A stretch of DNA of 64,000 nt from Porphyrobacter sp. HT-58-2 (GTDB taxonomy: Bacteria > Pseudomonadota > Alphaproteobacteria > Sphingomonadales > Sphingomonadaceae). Made by a program: the position numbers and the translations under genes. The first letter of the stretch is position 1. Each line of letters starts with the position of its first letter. The notes beneath the pieces were generated by a model, which had not been told where the DNA came from, searched no databases, and saw only the letters and a program-made list of their open reading frames with translations. This document shows positions 47,773 through 59,168 of this stretch, piece by piece. The stretch covers positions 2,604,001 to 2,668,000 of the forward strand of contig NZ_CP022600.1 of the NCBI RefSeq assembly GCF_002952215.1. The letters are read 5' to 3'.

Positions 47773-48118
47773 CTTGATCGTAATCTGCAAGCAAGCCCCC
47801 CCTTCCCGGCGCGATCCCTCAGCAAAGCTATGTGATCGCCACTGGTTTGCAAACCGTCAATTACCGGATGGAGGCTGCACGGGGACCGCCTGCTTGCAGA
47901 ACCCATGCGCACGAGGCCTGTGAGGAGGTTGAAGTTCCGATATTTATATATTTATATCATGCACTTGGATCGCCCTATAGAAAATCTGAAGGCGTCAGAC
48001 CAGCCCAACCGCGTCAATAGAAAGCTGTCGTTGACGGTCTCTGGCCGGGGCCATTCAGGGTCGCAACCTGGCTAGCCCAAAAAGAGAGCGTGCAAGCGCC
48101 GGAACATGGCAGAAGCAG
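47773..48118. other. Intergenic region with AT-rich patch
   Basis: The region separates the membrane-protein unit from the end of the ABC importer operon. It contains a striking AT patch around 47939-47958 (GATATTTATATATTTATATC), the only such stretch in this part, and no credible gene. It probably holds the promoter for the minus-strand unit at 47772. Confidence 0.4.
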
Positions 48119-48892
48119 CTACCCCCCATTGCTTTCCGCCTGTTCCGGCCACGATTTTGCCATCAGCGCCAGGCTGCCGGGTTCGCCCAGCCAGCGGGCG
48201 GAAACGCCCCAGACCTGTGCGATGACCTCAGGCGCCAATGCCTGCTGCGGCGGGCCATCGGCGATCAACTGTCCGCGATCGAGCACAAGCACGCGGTCGG
48301 CATGGTTCATCGCCAGCGCGAGATCGTGGAGCACCACCACGACCCCCTGCCCCCTGGCGGCACAGGCCTTGAGATGGGCGATCAGATGGAGTTGATGCGC
48401 CAGATCGAGCGCGGCGAGCGGCTCGTCGGCGAGGATCCAGCGGGGCTCTCCGGCCAAGACCCGCGCCAGCAGCGCCCGCGCGCGCTCGCCGCCCGAAAGC
48501 TGGCTGACCGGCCGATGGCGCAGCGCCTCCAGATCAAGCGCGGCGAGCGCCTCTTCAACCGCCGTGATGCCGCGGTCGCGCCACGGGAGACGGCCAAGCG
48601 CCACCAGCGCCTCGACCGCGACGTCCCATGCAATGTCCGGGCTTTGCGGAAGGTAGCCGATCGCCTGCGCACGCGCTCGGGGCGGGAATGTGGCAAGGCT
48701 CCTTCCATCCAGCGTCATCTCCCCGCCAACCGGGCCAAGCAAGCCCGCGAGCCCCAGCAACGCCGATGATTTCCCCGCGCCATTGGGGCCGGTGATCGCC
48801 GTGATGCGACCCGGCTCGAGCATGGCGGAAAGGCGTTCCACCACCCGCACACCGCCGCGAACGAGGCTGAGGTTGCGCGCGGCGAGGGTCAC
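48119..48892 (-). CDS. ABC transporter ATPase, iron-siderophore/cobalamin type
   Basis: This is a 257-residue protein with a GTG start overlapping the permease stop (GTGA). Walker A is ITGPNGAGKSSALLGLAG, Q-loop YLPQSPDIAW, signature QLSGGERARALLARVLA, Walker B WILADEPLAALD and H-loop VVVLHDLALAM. The pattern is that of FhuC/BtuD-type ATPases. A much longer open frame up to 50089 reads the permease gene out of frame and is not a fusion. It powers uptake by the adjacent FecCD-type permease. Confidence 0.92.
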   Translation of the reverse strand: MTLAARNLSLVRGGVRVVERLSAMLEPGRITAITGPNGAGKSSALLGLAGLLGPVGGEMTLDGRSLATFPPRARAQAIGYLPQSPDIAWDVAVEALVALGRLPWRDRGITAVEEALAALDLEALRHRPVSQLSGGERARALLARVLAGEPRWILADEPLAALDLAHQLHLIAHLKACAARGQGVVVVLHDLALAMNHADRVLVLDRGQLIADGPPQQALAPEVIAQVWGVSARWLGEPGSLALMAKSWPEQAESNGG

Positions 48893-49887
48893 AGCTGCCC
48901 CCTTCTCATGCGCAGCAGCAGCCAGCCGAAGAACGGCGCACCGATCAGCGACAGCGCAATGCCAAGCCGCAGTTCGGTCACCAGCGGCAGAATCCGCACG
49001 ATGCTGTCGGCCACGAGCACAAGGCAGGCGCCTGCGATCGCGCTCGGCAGGATCAGGCTGGATGGCAGGCGATCGGTCAAGGGACGCACCAGATGCGGCA
49101 CAACAAGGCCGACAAAGCCGATGATCCCCGCCACGGCCACGCCCGCGCCGACCGTCAGCCCTACACCGGCAACCAGCAGCAGCAGCAGACGTGCAGGGTC
49201 CACCCCAAGCGAGCGCGCCGCATCCTCGCCCAGCGTCAGCGCGTCGAGGCTTCTGGCTGCCATCGCCAGCAGCGCGATACCGGCGATGGTGAGCGGCGCG
49301 GCAATGGCGACCTCGCGCCATGATCGGTCGGTCAGCGCGCCGTTGAGCCACATGACGATTTCCGACATGGCAAAGGGATTGGGCGCCAGCGTTATGGCAA
49401 GAGCGGTCAGCGCGCCAGCAAGGCTCGCCAGCATCAAGCCGGCCAGAGTGAAAAGGGCAATCCCTCCGCCCGCGCCGCCTGCCGCATCGTTCGACGTACG
49501 CCCGGCGATCAGCGCGAGCAGCGCCATGCCGAGGCCCGCTCCGGTCAGCGCCAGGAGCGGCAGGCTTACCGCCGCAAGGGCAGGTGGGATCGCCGCTCCC
49601 AGCCAGAAGCTCGTCACCGCGCCCAGCGCCGCCATCGGGGCAATGCCGAACAGGCCGGGATCGGCCAGCGGGTTCCTGAGATAGCCCTGCATCGCAGCGC
49701 CCGCCGCCCCCAGGCCTGCGCCGATCACGATGGCGAGCACGGCCCTGGGCAGACGCAGTTCGGCCAGGATCAGTGCAGCGTTCTGCGGCGCGTCCCCGAA
49801 AGGCGGGATCCACACCCGCCCCGCCAGCAATGAGAGCGGAACGATTACCGCCAGCAGCGCAGTGAAGACAACGCTGGCGCGGTTCAT
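48889..49887 (-). CDS. FecCD/BtuC-family ABC permease
   Basis: The product is 332 residues with about nine or ten membrane helices, starting MNRASVVFTALLAVIVPLSL. Family signatures: LAELRLPRAVLAIVIGAGLG, GAAMQGYLRNPLADPGLFGI, and GIIGFVGLVVPHLVRPLTDR near residue 240. It forms the inner-membrane channel for iron-siderophore, haem or cobalamin import. Its ATG overlaps the binding-protein stop (ATGA) and its stop overlaps the ATPase GTG, so all three genes are translationally coupled. Confidence 0.92.
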   Translation of the reverse strand: MNRASVVFTALLAVIVPLSLLAGRVWIPPFGDAPQNAALILAELRLPRAVLAIVIGAGLGAAGAAMQGYLRNPLADPGLFGIAPMAALGAVTSFWLGAAIPPALAAVSLPLLALTGAGLGMALLALIAGRTSNDAAGGAGGGIALFTLAGLMLASLAGALTALAITLAPNPFAMSEIVMWLNGALTDRSWREVAIAAPLTIAGIALLAMAARSLDALTLGEDAARSLGVDPARLLLLLVAGVGLTVGAGVAVAGIIGFVGLVVPHLVRPLTDRLPSSLILPSAIAGACLVLVADSIVRILPLVTELRLGIALSLIGAPFFGWLLLRMRRGQL

Positions 49888-50741
49888 CGCCGCGCCTCCA
49901 CCTCGGCCCGGATGGCGCGCAGCCGGGCGCGCGCCTTGGGAATGGTCGGCCCGCCGCAATAGATGAGCGACGGATCGAAGGCGGCAATGTGCGTTGCCTG
50001 CAACTGCCCTGCCAGCAACGGATGACGCTGCCCCGGCGCGTCACCTGCCACCAGCAAAACGCGCGGCGGATCGGCGAGCAGACCTTCAAGGCTCACCCGG
50101 TCAGCCTGCCTCAACCCGCGCGCGGCAGCGTGGCTGACAAATCCCTCATCGCGCAAAAGCTCCGCGATCAGCGTCGCCTCACCCGCCACGATCTCGCCCG
50201 GTTGCCACAGCAAGGCATTGATCGGCGGGCCGGAAGACGCTGAAGGCGGCGCGGCGATGCGCGCGGCGAGCGCCTCGCCTTCGCTTTCGCGCCCTGCGAG
50301 CGCTGCCACCTCGCGCACCTGCGCAATGCTGGCAGCGATGCTGGTTGGGCTGCCGAAGGTCGCCACCGTCAACCCCGCGCGTTCCAATGCGGCCCGCGTC
50401 GGCTGGGGCAAAAAGGTCGAAGCGAGCACAAGATCCGGCTTTGCCGCGATCACCTCCTCTGCCGTGCCGCCCGTCACGCCATAGCGTGCGGCGACATCTG
50501 CCGGGATCGAGCTTGCACCGGCGTCGCGGCTGTAGTGCGACAGGGCCAGCACCTGATCAGGCGGCGCGATCTCGACCAGAATGGCATCGAGGCAGGGGTT
50601 GAGGCTGACAATAGTGGGCGCAGCGCTCTCAGGCTGCTCCCGAGGCGTCGCCGGAGCACAGCCTGCGGCCAACAGCGCCCCCGCCAGCAGCGCAATCCGG
50701 CCTTCTGGCCTGATGTCTGATGTGATGCGATCCCGCGCCAT
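49884..50741 (-). CDS. Periplasmic binding lipoprotein of the ABC importer (BtuF/FecB-like)
   Basis: This is a 285-residue protein starting MARDRITSDIRPEGRIALLA, with a lipobox LLAAGC placing the lipidated Cys at residue 28. The two-lobe class III binding fold is seen in TIVSLNPCLDAILVEIAPPD, VLALSHYSRD and EEVIAAKPDLVLASTFLPQP. It delivers the ligand to the permease. Ligand type is undecided: there is no TonB receptor, cobalamin riboswitch or biosynthesis gene next to it. It is divergent from the cell wall hydrolase gene. Confidence 0.87.
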   Translation of the reverse strand: MARDRITSDIRPEGRIALLAGALLAAGCAPATPREQPESAAPTIVSLNPCLDAILVEIAPPDQVLALSHYSRDAGASSIPADVAARYGVTGGTAEEVIAAKPDLVLASTFLPQPTRAALERAGLTVATFGSPTSIAASIAQVREVAALAGRESEGEALAARIAAPPSASSGPPINALLWQPGEIVAGEATLIAELLRDEGFVSHAAARGLRQADRVSLEGLLADPPRVLLVAGDAPGQRHPLLAGQLQATHIAAFDPSLIYCGGPTIPKARARLRAIRAEVEARR

Positions 50742-50878
50742 GTCCGGCCCCGGCGATAGGGCCGCATGGCCGGAGGCGCAACGGCTTAACACGCTTTCGC
50801 CAGTCGTCCCGGTTCGGGACGCAGGGGCGCGCAGCCCTCGCCCGGATGGTCCCGCGCGCGTAAGGCGGCGGGCAGATC

Positions 50879-52024
50879 ATGAACACGCCGCGCGCACCCT
50901 TCCTCGTCAATCCCTCTACCCGAAGCGGTGCGTTATGGAAGGCTGTCCCGCTGATGTGGCGCAAGCGTCTGGCAGTGCTTTTCGCCGCGATTACCGTCCC
51001 GGCGATGGCCGCGCCCGGCCTGACCTCTCTGCCCGGCCCCGCTGTCGAAAGCACCGCTGCACTCGCCACCCGCCAGGCCGCCGAGGCTGCCCTGCCGTTC
51101 GAACGACCCGGCATGAGCTTTCCCGGCTCTGCCTTCTACTACATGGCAGACCCTGCCGGTTCGGCGCTGGTGGCGCTGCCCACGGATGATCCGCTGGGTC
51201 AGGGCGCTGCCGAAAGCGGACGCGAGCTGGGCGCGCTGATCGATGTCGGCGCGGCGGCCAAGCCGTTCTTCTCGCCCGGCACCGGGATCGCCCACGCCCG
51301 CGCGCAGGAATGCCTGGCGCAGGCCGTGTGGTACGAAGCCGCCAGCGAAAGCGAGGCAGGCCAGCGCGCCGTCGCACAGGTGGTGCTCAACCGCGTGGCG
51401 CACCCCGGCTGGCCCGCCAGCGTGTGCGGCGTGGTCTATCAGGGATCGGAGCGCAACACTGGTTGCCAGTTCACCTTCACCTGCGACGGCAGCCTTGCGC
51501 GGCGTCCCGGCGGCGCAAGCTGGGCGCGGGCGCAGCGCATCGCGTCAGAGGCGCTGTCGGGCAAGGTCTACGCACCGGTCGGCCTTGCGACCCATTACCA
51601 CACCCTCTGGGTCAATCCCTATTGGGCCGGCACGCTCGACCATATCGGCACGATCGGCGCGCACCGTTTCTACCGCAATCGCGGGGCAGGCGGACAGGCC
51701 GGGGCGTTCAGCGCGGGCTATGCCGGGCTGGAACCGGCAGTAAGCGGTCGCACCGCGCCGCCCCCGACTGTGGCAGAGCCCGAGCCGAGCCGTCCGGTCA
51801 TCGCTTATGATTTCGCTCCGGTTCCGGCGCGCAAGCAGGGGGCCGCAGCAAGCAGCGGCACATCCGCTGTCCCGGCCCAGCCTGCACCCGCCGCGCCGAC
51901 CGAAACCTATAGCGGCACCGGCGCGGTCAAGCCCGAATTCGCGCGGGCCGGTCAATGGAAAGCCCAGCCCGGCGCCGCGCCCTCCCCTGCCGCGCCTGCT
52001 GCCCCGTCCCCCGCAAAGGATTGA
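50879..52024 (+). CDS. Cell wall hydrolase, SleB family
   Basis: The protein is 381 residues from ATG 50879; an inner ATG at residue 26 (MWRKRLAVLFAAITVPAMAA) would start right at the signal anchor. The SleB hydrolase domain runs from ~140 to 265: CLAQAVWYEAASESEAGQRA with the catalytic-type Glu, VAQVVLNRVAHPGWPASVCG, CQFTFTCDG, and YAPVGLATHYHTLWVNPYW. A Pro/Ala-rich tail of ~110 residues follows. Non-sporulating bacteria use such enzymes for peptidoglycan remodelling. It stands divergent from the ABC importer operon. Confidence 0.9.
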   Translation: MNTPRAPFLVNPSTRSGALWKAVPLMWRKRLAVLFAAITVPAMAAPGLTSLPGPAVESTAALATRQAAEAALPFERPGMSFPGSAFYYMADPAGSALVALPTDDPLGQGAAESGRELGALIDVGAAAKPFFSPGTGIAHARAQECLAQAVWYEAASESEAGQRAVAQVVLNRVAHPGWPASVCGVVYQGSERNTGCQFTFTCDGSLARRPGGASWARAQRIASEALSGKVYAPVGLATHYHTLWVNPYWAGTLDHIGTIGAHRFYRNRGAGGQAGAFSAGYAGLEPAVSGRTAPPPTVAEPEPSRPVIAYDFAPVPARKQGAAASSGTSAVPAQPAPAAPTETYSGTGAVKPEFARAGQWKAQPGAAPSPAAPAAPSPAKD

Positions 52025-52162
52025 CCGAGCCCCACGTAAAACAGGGTTAAGGGCATCGTTACCCTGTTGTCACACCAAGCCTTAGAGGCGCAGCGGTAAG
52101 AGAGCCCTGCACGCCCGGTCTTGCTGCGGCGTGCCTGCGATAACACGGGAACCGCCGCCACA

Positions 52163-52504
52163 ATGTCAGTCCGCTTTGCCTCCGCCAATCACCCTGCCCG
52201 CCGGATCGGGTGGCGCGCCGCCGGGCGCGGCCTGATCGCCCCGGCGCTGGCACGGGCGGCGAACGACAACCGGCTGACGGGCGAGGTCGATCAACCCGGC
52301 TCGGCGCGCTTCGATCCCCTGCTGACCGATGCCTTGCGCCACTTCGCCGTCCACGGCCTTGCCTCGGCTGAGGCGGCGGTTGAATTGGCGGCAGAGGCGA
52401 GCGCGCGCGGGGATGGCGAAACCTGCGATCACTGGCTGGCGATCACCCGGATGTTCGACCGACGGCTGGCAGCGCGCACCGCCCGCGACCAGATCCCTGC
52501 CTGA
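52163..52504 (+). CDS. Small conserved-looking hypothetical protein
   Basis: This 113-residue protein starts MSVRFASANHPARRIGWRAA. It has a basic N-terminus containing ARAANDNRLTG and a C-terminal helical part (LLTDALRHFAVHGLASAEAA, then ACDHW-like ETCDHWLAITRMFDRRLAAR). I have the impression of a short alphaproteobacterial family but cannot name it. No signal peptide or membrane segment is present. It lies between the hydrolase gene and mdh. Confidence 0.6.
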   Translation: MSVRFASANHPARRIGWRAAGRGLIAPALARAANDNRLTGEVDQPGSARFDPLLTDALRHFAVHGLASAEAAVELAAEASARGDGETCDHWLAITRMFDRRLAARTARDQIPA

Positions 52505-52599
52505 TCCCTTCAGCCAGAAACCCCGACGCACGCCTTTGCCCGGTGCCGTTACGGCGCTGCGCTACGGCGTTTGCCTGATGCGGCGGGCTGAGAGCATTA

Positions 52600-53758
<1,159 letters not shown>

Positions 53759-53759
<1 letters not shown>

Positions 53760-54034
53760 TGGAATTCGTCGCAATCTTTCTCTTAGCCTACTTCGCGGCC
53801 CTGCTTTGGCTGGGTCTGAAAGGCTATTGGAGGATTGCGGCGGCCCTTCTTGCTCCGACGGGAATTTTGGCCGTCTGGATCATGGTTGATCAGTATGGCT
53901 TCGAGCGTCTGGTGGATCCCGGCTATCCCGGCATCAGCGTGCTCCTCATAGTCCCGTTTGTGATCGGCGCTTTGGGGTTCTTTCCGGCATTGGCATTTCG
54001 CCTTCTGGCCAAACGAAAAATTGAACTGAATTAA
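53759..54034 (+). CDS. Small membrane protein between mdh and sucD
   Basis: This 91-residue protein has three hydrophobic segments: FVAIFLLAYFAALLWLGL, RIAAALLAPTGILAVWIMV and ISVLLIVPFVIGALGFFPAL, ending with a basic RLLAKRKIELN. Its ATG is fused to the mdh stop (TAATG), so it is translated from the mdh message. Base composition is less GC-rich than its neighbours. It occupies the place where sucC is found in the usual alphaproteobacterial mdh-sucC-sucD order. I recognise no family and propose no function. Confidence 0.7.
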
Positions 54035-54046
54035 TCGGAGACTGCA

Positions 54047-54937
54047 ATGTCCATCCTCGTAAACAAAGACACCAAGGTCATCACGCAAGGCATGACCGGC
54101 AACACCGGCACCTTCCACACCCAGGCCGCGCTCGATTACGGGACGCAGATGGTCGCGGGCGTGACGCCGGGCAAGGGCGGCACCACCCATATCGGCCTGC
54201 CGCAGTTCGACACCGTGCGCGAAGCCAAGGCCGCGACCGGCGCGACCGCCTCGTGCATCTACGTCCCGCCGCCGTTCGCCGCCGATGCGATCTGCGAGGC
54301 GATCGATGCCGAGATCGAGCTCATCATCTGCATCACCGAAGGCATCCCGGTGCTCGACATGGTGCGTGCCAAGCGCGCGCTCGCGGGTTCGAAGTCGCGC
54401 CTCATCGGCCCCAACTGCCCCGGCGTGCTGACCCCCAACGAGTGCAAGATCGGCATCATGCCGGCCAACATCTTCAAGAAGGGCAGCGTCGGCATCGTCT
54501 CGCGTTCGGGCACGCTCACCTATGAAGCCGTGCACCAGACCACCATGGCGGGCCTCGGCCAGACCACCGCGGTGGGCATCGGCGGCGATCCGGTCAACGG
54601 CACCAACTTCATCGACGTGCTCGACCTGTTCCTCGACGATCCCGAGACCGAAAGCATCATCATGATCGGCGAAATCGGCGGTTCGGCCGAAGAAGAAGCC
54701 GCTGCCTTCATCAAGGCGGAAGCTGCCAAGGGCCGCAAGAAGCCGATGGTCGGCTTCATCGCCGGGCGCACCGCCCCTCCGGGCCGCCGCATGGGCCACG
54801 CCGGCGCGATCGTCTCGGGCGGCCAGGGCGGCGCCGAGGACAAGATCGCGGCGATGGAAGATGCGGGCATCCGCGTCTCGCCTTCGCCCTCGCTGCTCGG
54901 CGAAACGCTGGCCGCGATGCTGAAAGAGAACGCCTAA
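54047..54937 (+). CDS. sucD: Succinyl-CoA synthetase alpha subunit
   Basis: This 296-residue protein starts [20 protein letters not shown]. The CoA-binding domain ([19 protein letters not shown]) and ligase domain are complete, with [20 protein letters not shown] and the phosphorylated His in [14 protein letters not shown]. It makes ATP or GTP from succinyl-CoA together with the beta subunit SucC, whose gene is not in this window. It lies 12 bases after the small membrane protein gene and 69 bases before sucA. Confidence 0.96.
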   Translation: MSILVNKDTKVITQGMTGNTGTFHTQAALDYGTQMVAGVTPGKGGTTHIGLPQFDTVREAKAATGATASCIYVPPPFAADAICEAIDAEIELIICITEGIPVLDMVRAKRALAGSKSRLIGPNCPGVLTPNECKIGIMPANIFKKGSVGIVSRSGTLTYEAVHQTTMAGLGQTTAVGIGGDPVNGTNFIDVLDLFLDDPETESIIMIGEIGGSAEEEAAAFIKAEAAKGRKKPMVGFIAGRTAPPGRRMGHAGAIVSGGQGGAEDKIAAMEDAGIRVSPSPSLLGETLAAMLKENA

Positions 54938-55006
54938 GCTTCTGAATACCGGCCCCTCGCACCCTTAGCGAGGGGTCACCCTTTCTCCTCCCCAGGAACC
55001 CCCGAC

Positions 55007-57802
55007 ATGGGCAACGAACCGCAGAACTTCATCCCCGCCTTCACCGATCAGGAAGGCCCGCAGCCCGGCCCTTCATGGGCGAAGCGCGGCTGGCTCGACA
55101 CGCTGGCAGACAGCGCCGCTGATCTTACCGCCGCGATGGACCCGACCGAGATGAAGCTTGCGGTCGCCAAGGCGGCGAAGGATTCCGGCAAGGCGATGGA
55201 CCCGAAGGCGGTCGAGAAGGCCGCCGCTCTGTCCATCGCGGCGATGACGCTGGTGCGCCTCTATCGTGTGCGCGGCCACATGGCGGCAGACCTCGATCCG
55301 CTCGGGCTCAGCAACCGCGAAGGCCCGGCGGACCTCACGCTCGAATGGCACGGCCTTGCGGGCAAGGAGAACGAGGACGTCTATGTCGGCGGCGTGCTCG
55401 GCATGGAGTGGACCACGGTCGGCAAGCTCCACCAGCGCCTGCGCGAAGTCTATTGCGGCAAGGTCGGCCTCGAATACATGCACATCGCCGACACCGAGGA
55501 ACGCCGCTTCCTGCAGGACAAGTTCGAAAGCCCGGGCGAGACGATCCAGTTCACCCCCGAAGGCAAGAAGGCGATCCTCGCCGCGGTGCTGCGCGGGGAA
55601 GGCTATGAGGAATTCCTCGCCAAGAAGTATGTCGGCACCAAGCGCTTCGGGCTCGACGGAGGCGAAGCGATGATCCCGGCGCTGGAAGCCGTGATCAAGC
55701 ACGGCGGCAGCGCGGGCGTGCGCGAGATCATCTACGGCATGGCCCACCGCGGGCGTCTCAACGTGCTCGCCAACGTGATGGCCAAGCCCTATCGCGTGAT
55801 CTTCCACGAATTCTCGGGCGGCTCGGCCAACCCCGATGACGTGGGCGGATCGGGCGACGTGAAGTATCACCTCGGCACCTCGACCGACCGCGAGTTCGAC
55901 GGGATTTCGGTGCACATGAGCCTTGTGCCGAACCCCTCGCACCTCGAAGCGGTGAACCCGGTGGTGCTCGGCAAGGCGCGCGCGCAGCAGGCGATCCGCG
56001 ACGATCTCAAGAAGAAGGATCAGGTGCTGCCCGTTCTGATCCACGGCGATGCCGCCTTCGCAGGTCAGGGCGTGGTGTGGGAGAGCCTCTCGCTCTCAGG
56101 CGTCCCCGGCTACGACACCGGCGGCTGCATCCATTTCATCATCAACAACCAGATCGGCTTCACCACCTCGCCGAAGTTCGCGCGCTCCTCGCCCTATCCG
56201 AGCGATGTGGCCAAGGGCGTGATGGCGCCGATCCTCCACGTCAACGGCGATGATCCCGAAGCCGTGACCTTCGCCTGCAAGCTGGCGGTCGAATATCGCC
56301 AGACCTTCCACCGCGACGTGGTGATCGACATGTGGTGCTATCGCCGCTTCGGCCACAACGAGGGTGACGAGCCCAAGTTCACGCAGCCTCTGATGTATGA
56401 CAAGATTCGCCAGCACCCCAAGGTCAGCGTGGCCTACGAAGCACGGCTGGTGCGTGAAGGCGTGGTCGAACCCGGCACGCGCGAACAGATCGCCGCTGAA
56501 TTCACGGCGCTGCTCGAAGAGGAGTTCGAAGCGGGCAAGAGCTACAAGGCCAATGAGGCCGACTGGTTCGGCGGGCGCTGGGCGGGCCTCAACAAGCCCG
56601 CTGATCCGGAAACCGCGCGCCGCAGCGTCGAGACCGCGATCGAGCCCAAGACCTTCGATGCGCTGGGCCGCGTGCTGACCGAAGTGCCGGGTGATCTCGA
56701 CATCCACAAGACCCTCGACCGCGTTCTCGTCGCCAAGCGCGAGATGTTCAGCTCCGGCGAGGGCTTCGACTGGGCGACCGCCGAGGCGCTGGCTTTCGGC
56801 AGCCTCGTTATGGAAGGCTACGGTGTGCGCCTGTCGGGTCAGGATTCCGGGCGCGGCACCTTCTCGCAGCGCCATGCGGTGTGGGTCGATCAGAAGTCCG
56901 AACGCAAATATGTGCCGCTCTCCACCCTGCCCCACGGCAAGTTCGAGGTGCACGATTCCACCCTGTCGGAATATGGCGTGCTTGGCTTTGAATATGGCTT
57001 TGCGATGGCCGATCCCAAGAGCCTGGTTCTGTGGGAAGGCCAGTTCGGCGACTTCGCCAACGGCGCGCAGATCATGATCGACCAGTTTGTGGCCAGCGGC
57101 GAGGCCAAGTGGCTGCGTGCCAACGGCCTCGTGATGCTGCTGCCGCACGGTTACGAGGGCCAGGGGCCGGAGCACTCTTCGGCGCGTCTGGAGCGTTTCC
57201 TCCAGCTGTGCGCCGACGACAATATGTGCGTGTGCAACATCACCACGCCGGCCAATTACTTCCACGTGCTGCGCCGCCAGATGCTGCGGTCCTTCCGCAA
57301 GCCGCTGATCATCATGAGCCCCAAGTCGCTGCTGCGTCACCCGCTGGCAAAGAGCACAAAGGCGGACTTCCTCGGCGAAAGGCAGTTCCGGCGCATCCTG
57401 TCGGACACCAAGGAAATCGCCGACGATAAGGTGCGGCGTCTGGTGCTGTGTTCGGGCAAGGTCGCCTATGACCTGATCGAAGCGCGCGATGCGGCGGGGA
57501 TCGAGGATATCTCGATCGTCCGCATCGAACAGCTCTTCCCCTTCCCCGGCGACCCGCTCAGCCTCCGCCTGTCGCGCATGACGAACCTCAAGGAGGTGGT
57601 CTGGTGTCAGGAGGAGCCGCGCAACAATGGCGCATGGTTCTTCGTCAACGAGCGGATCGAGGATGCGCTGACCGCCGCCGGTCATGCCGGGATGCGTCCC
57701 ACCTATGCCGGGCGCGATGCCGCCGCCTCGCCCGCCACGGGCCTCGCCAGCCGCCACAAGGCCCAGCAGGACGCCCTGATCGCCGCCGCCCTGGGGCTGT
57801 AG
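55007..57802 (+). CDS. sucA: 2-oxoglutarate dehydrogenase E1 component
   Basis: A 931-residue protein of normal length, starting MGNEPQNFIPAFTDQEGPQP. The thiamine-diphosphate enzyme signatures are GMAHRGRLNVLANVMAKPYR, VKYHLGTSTDRE, LIHGDAAFAGQGVVWESLSL, the Mg-TPP region HFIINNQIGFTTSPK and RFGHNEGDEPKFTQPLMY; the transketolase-like C-terminus has LPHGYEGQGPEHSSARLERF. It decarboxylates 2-oxoglutarate and transfers succinyl to the lipoyl group of SucB. A REP-like element separates it from sucB. Confidence 0.97.
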   Translation: MGNEPQNFIPAFTDQEGPQPGPSWAKRGWLDTLADSAADLTAAMDPTEMKLAVAKAAKDSGKAMDPKAVEKAAALSIAAMTLVRLYRVRGHMAADLDPLGLSNREGPADLTLEWHGLAGKENEDVYVGGVLGMEWTTVGKLHQRLREVYCGKVGLEYMHIADTEERRFLQDKFESPGETIQFTPEGKKAILAAVLRGEGYEEFLAKKYVGTKRFGLDGGEAMIPALEAVIKHGGSAGVREIIYGMAHRGRLNVLANVMAKPYRVIFHEFSGGSANPDDVGGSGDVKYHLGTSTDREFDGISVHMSLVPNPSHLEAVNPVVLGKARAQQAIRDDLKKKDQVLPVLIHGDAAFAGQGVVWESLSLSGVPGYDTGGCIHFIINNQIGFTTSPKFARSSPYPSDVAKGVMAPILHVNGDDPEAVTFACKLAVEYRQTFHRDVVIDMWCYRRFGHNEGDEPKFTQPLMYDKIRQHPKVSVAYEARLVREGVVEPGTREQIAAEFTALLEEEFEAGKSYKANEADWFGGRWAGLNKPADPETARRSVETAIEPKTFDALGRVLTEVPGDLDIHKTLDRVLVAKREMFSSGEGFDWATAEALAFGSLVMEGYGVRLSGQDSGRGTFSQRHAVWVDQKSERKYVPLSTLPHGKFEVHDSTLSEYGVLGFEYGFAMADPKSLVLWEGQFGDFANGAQIMIDQFVASGEAKWLRANGLVMLLPHGYEGQGPEHSSARLERFLQLCADDNMCVCNITTPANYFHVLRRQMLRSFRKPLIIMSPKSLLRHPLAKSTKADFLGERQFRRILSDTKEIADDKVRRLVLCSGKVAYDLIEARDAAGIEDISIVRIEQLFPFPGDPLSLRLSRMTNLKEVVWCQEEPRNNGAWFFVNERIEDALTAAGHAGMRPTYAGRDAAASPATGLASRHKAQQDALIAAALGL

Positions 57803-57818
57803 AAGCAGGAAATATCAA

Positions 57819-57887
57819 CCGTTCGTGTCGAGCGAAGTCGAGACACCCCGCGCACGAATGGTTCTCGACTTCGCTCGAACCGAACGG
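57819..57887. repeat. REP-like palindromic element between sucA and sucB
   Basis: The element is bounded by CCGTTCG and CGAACGG, with inner palindromes TGTCGAGCGAAGTCGAGACA (57826-57845) and TTCTCGACTTCGCTCGAA (57862-57879). It matches the element inside uvrA in sequence, arrangement and approximate length. It begins 16 bases after the sucA stop and ends 25 bases before sucB, so it is within the operon message and may form a stable hairpin pair there. Confidence 0.85.
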
Positions 57888-57912
57888 AACAGAAGTTTAG
57901 GAACGCATTGCA

Positions 57913-59136
<1,224 letters not shown>

Positions 59137-59168
59137 AGCCTGCCTTCCCCTCTTCTCAGAGAAGAACC

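Noticed and set aside
48893..50089. Apparent 656-codon frame suggesting a large N-terminal extension of the ABC ATPase
   Set aside because: This part is the FecCD permease gene and the end of the binding-protein gene read out of frame; the true ATPase start is the GTG overlapping the permease stop.
50742..50878. Cobalamin riboswitch before the ABC importer operon
   Set aside because: I looked for the B12-box (GCC..GGAGACC type) in the leader and found none; the spacer is also too short for a full element plus a promoter.
52025..52070. CtrA binding site (TTAA-N7-TTAA) after the SleB hydrolase gene
   Set aside because: The half-sites TTAA and TTAC are eight bases apart, not seven, and one is imperfect.
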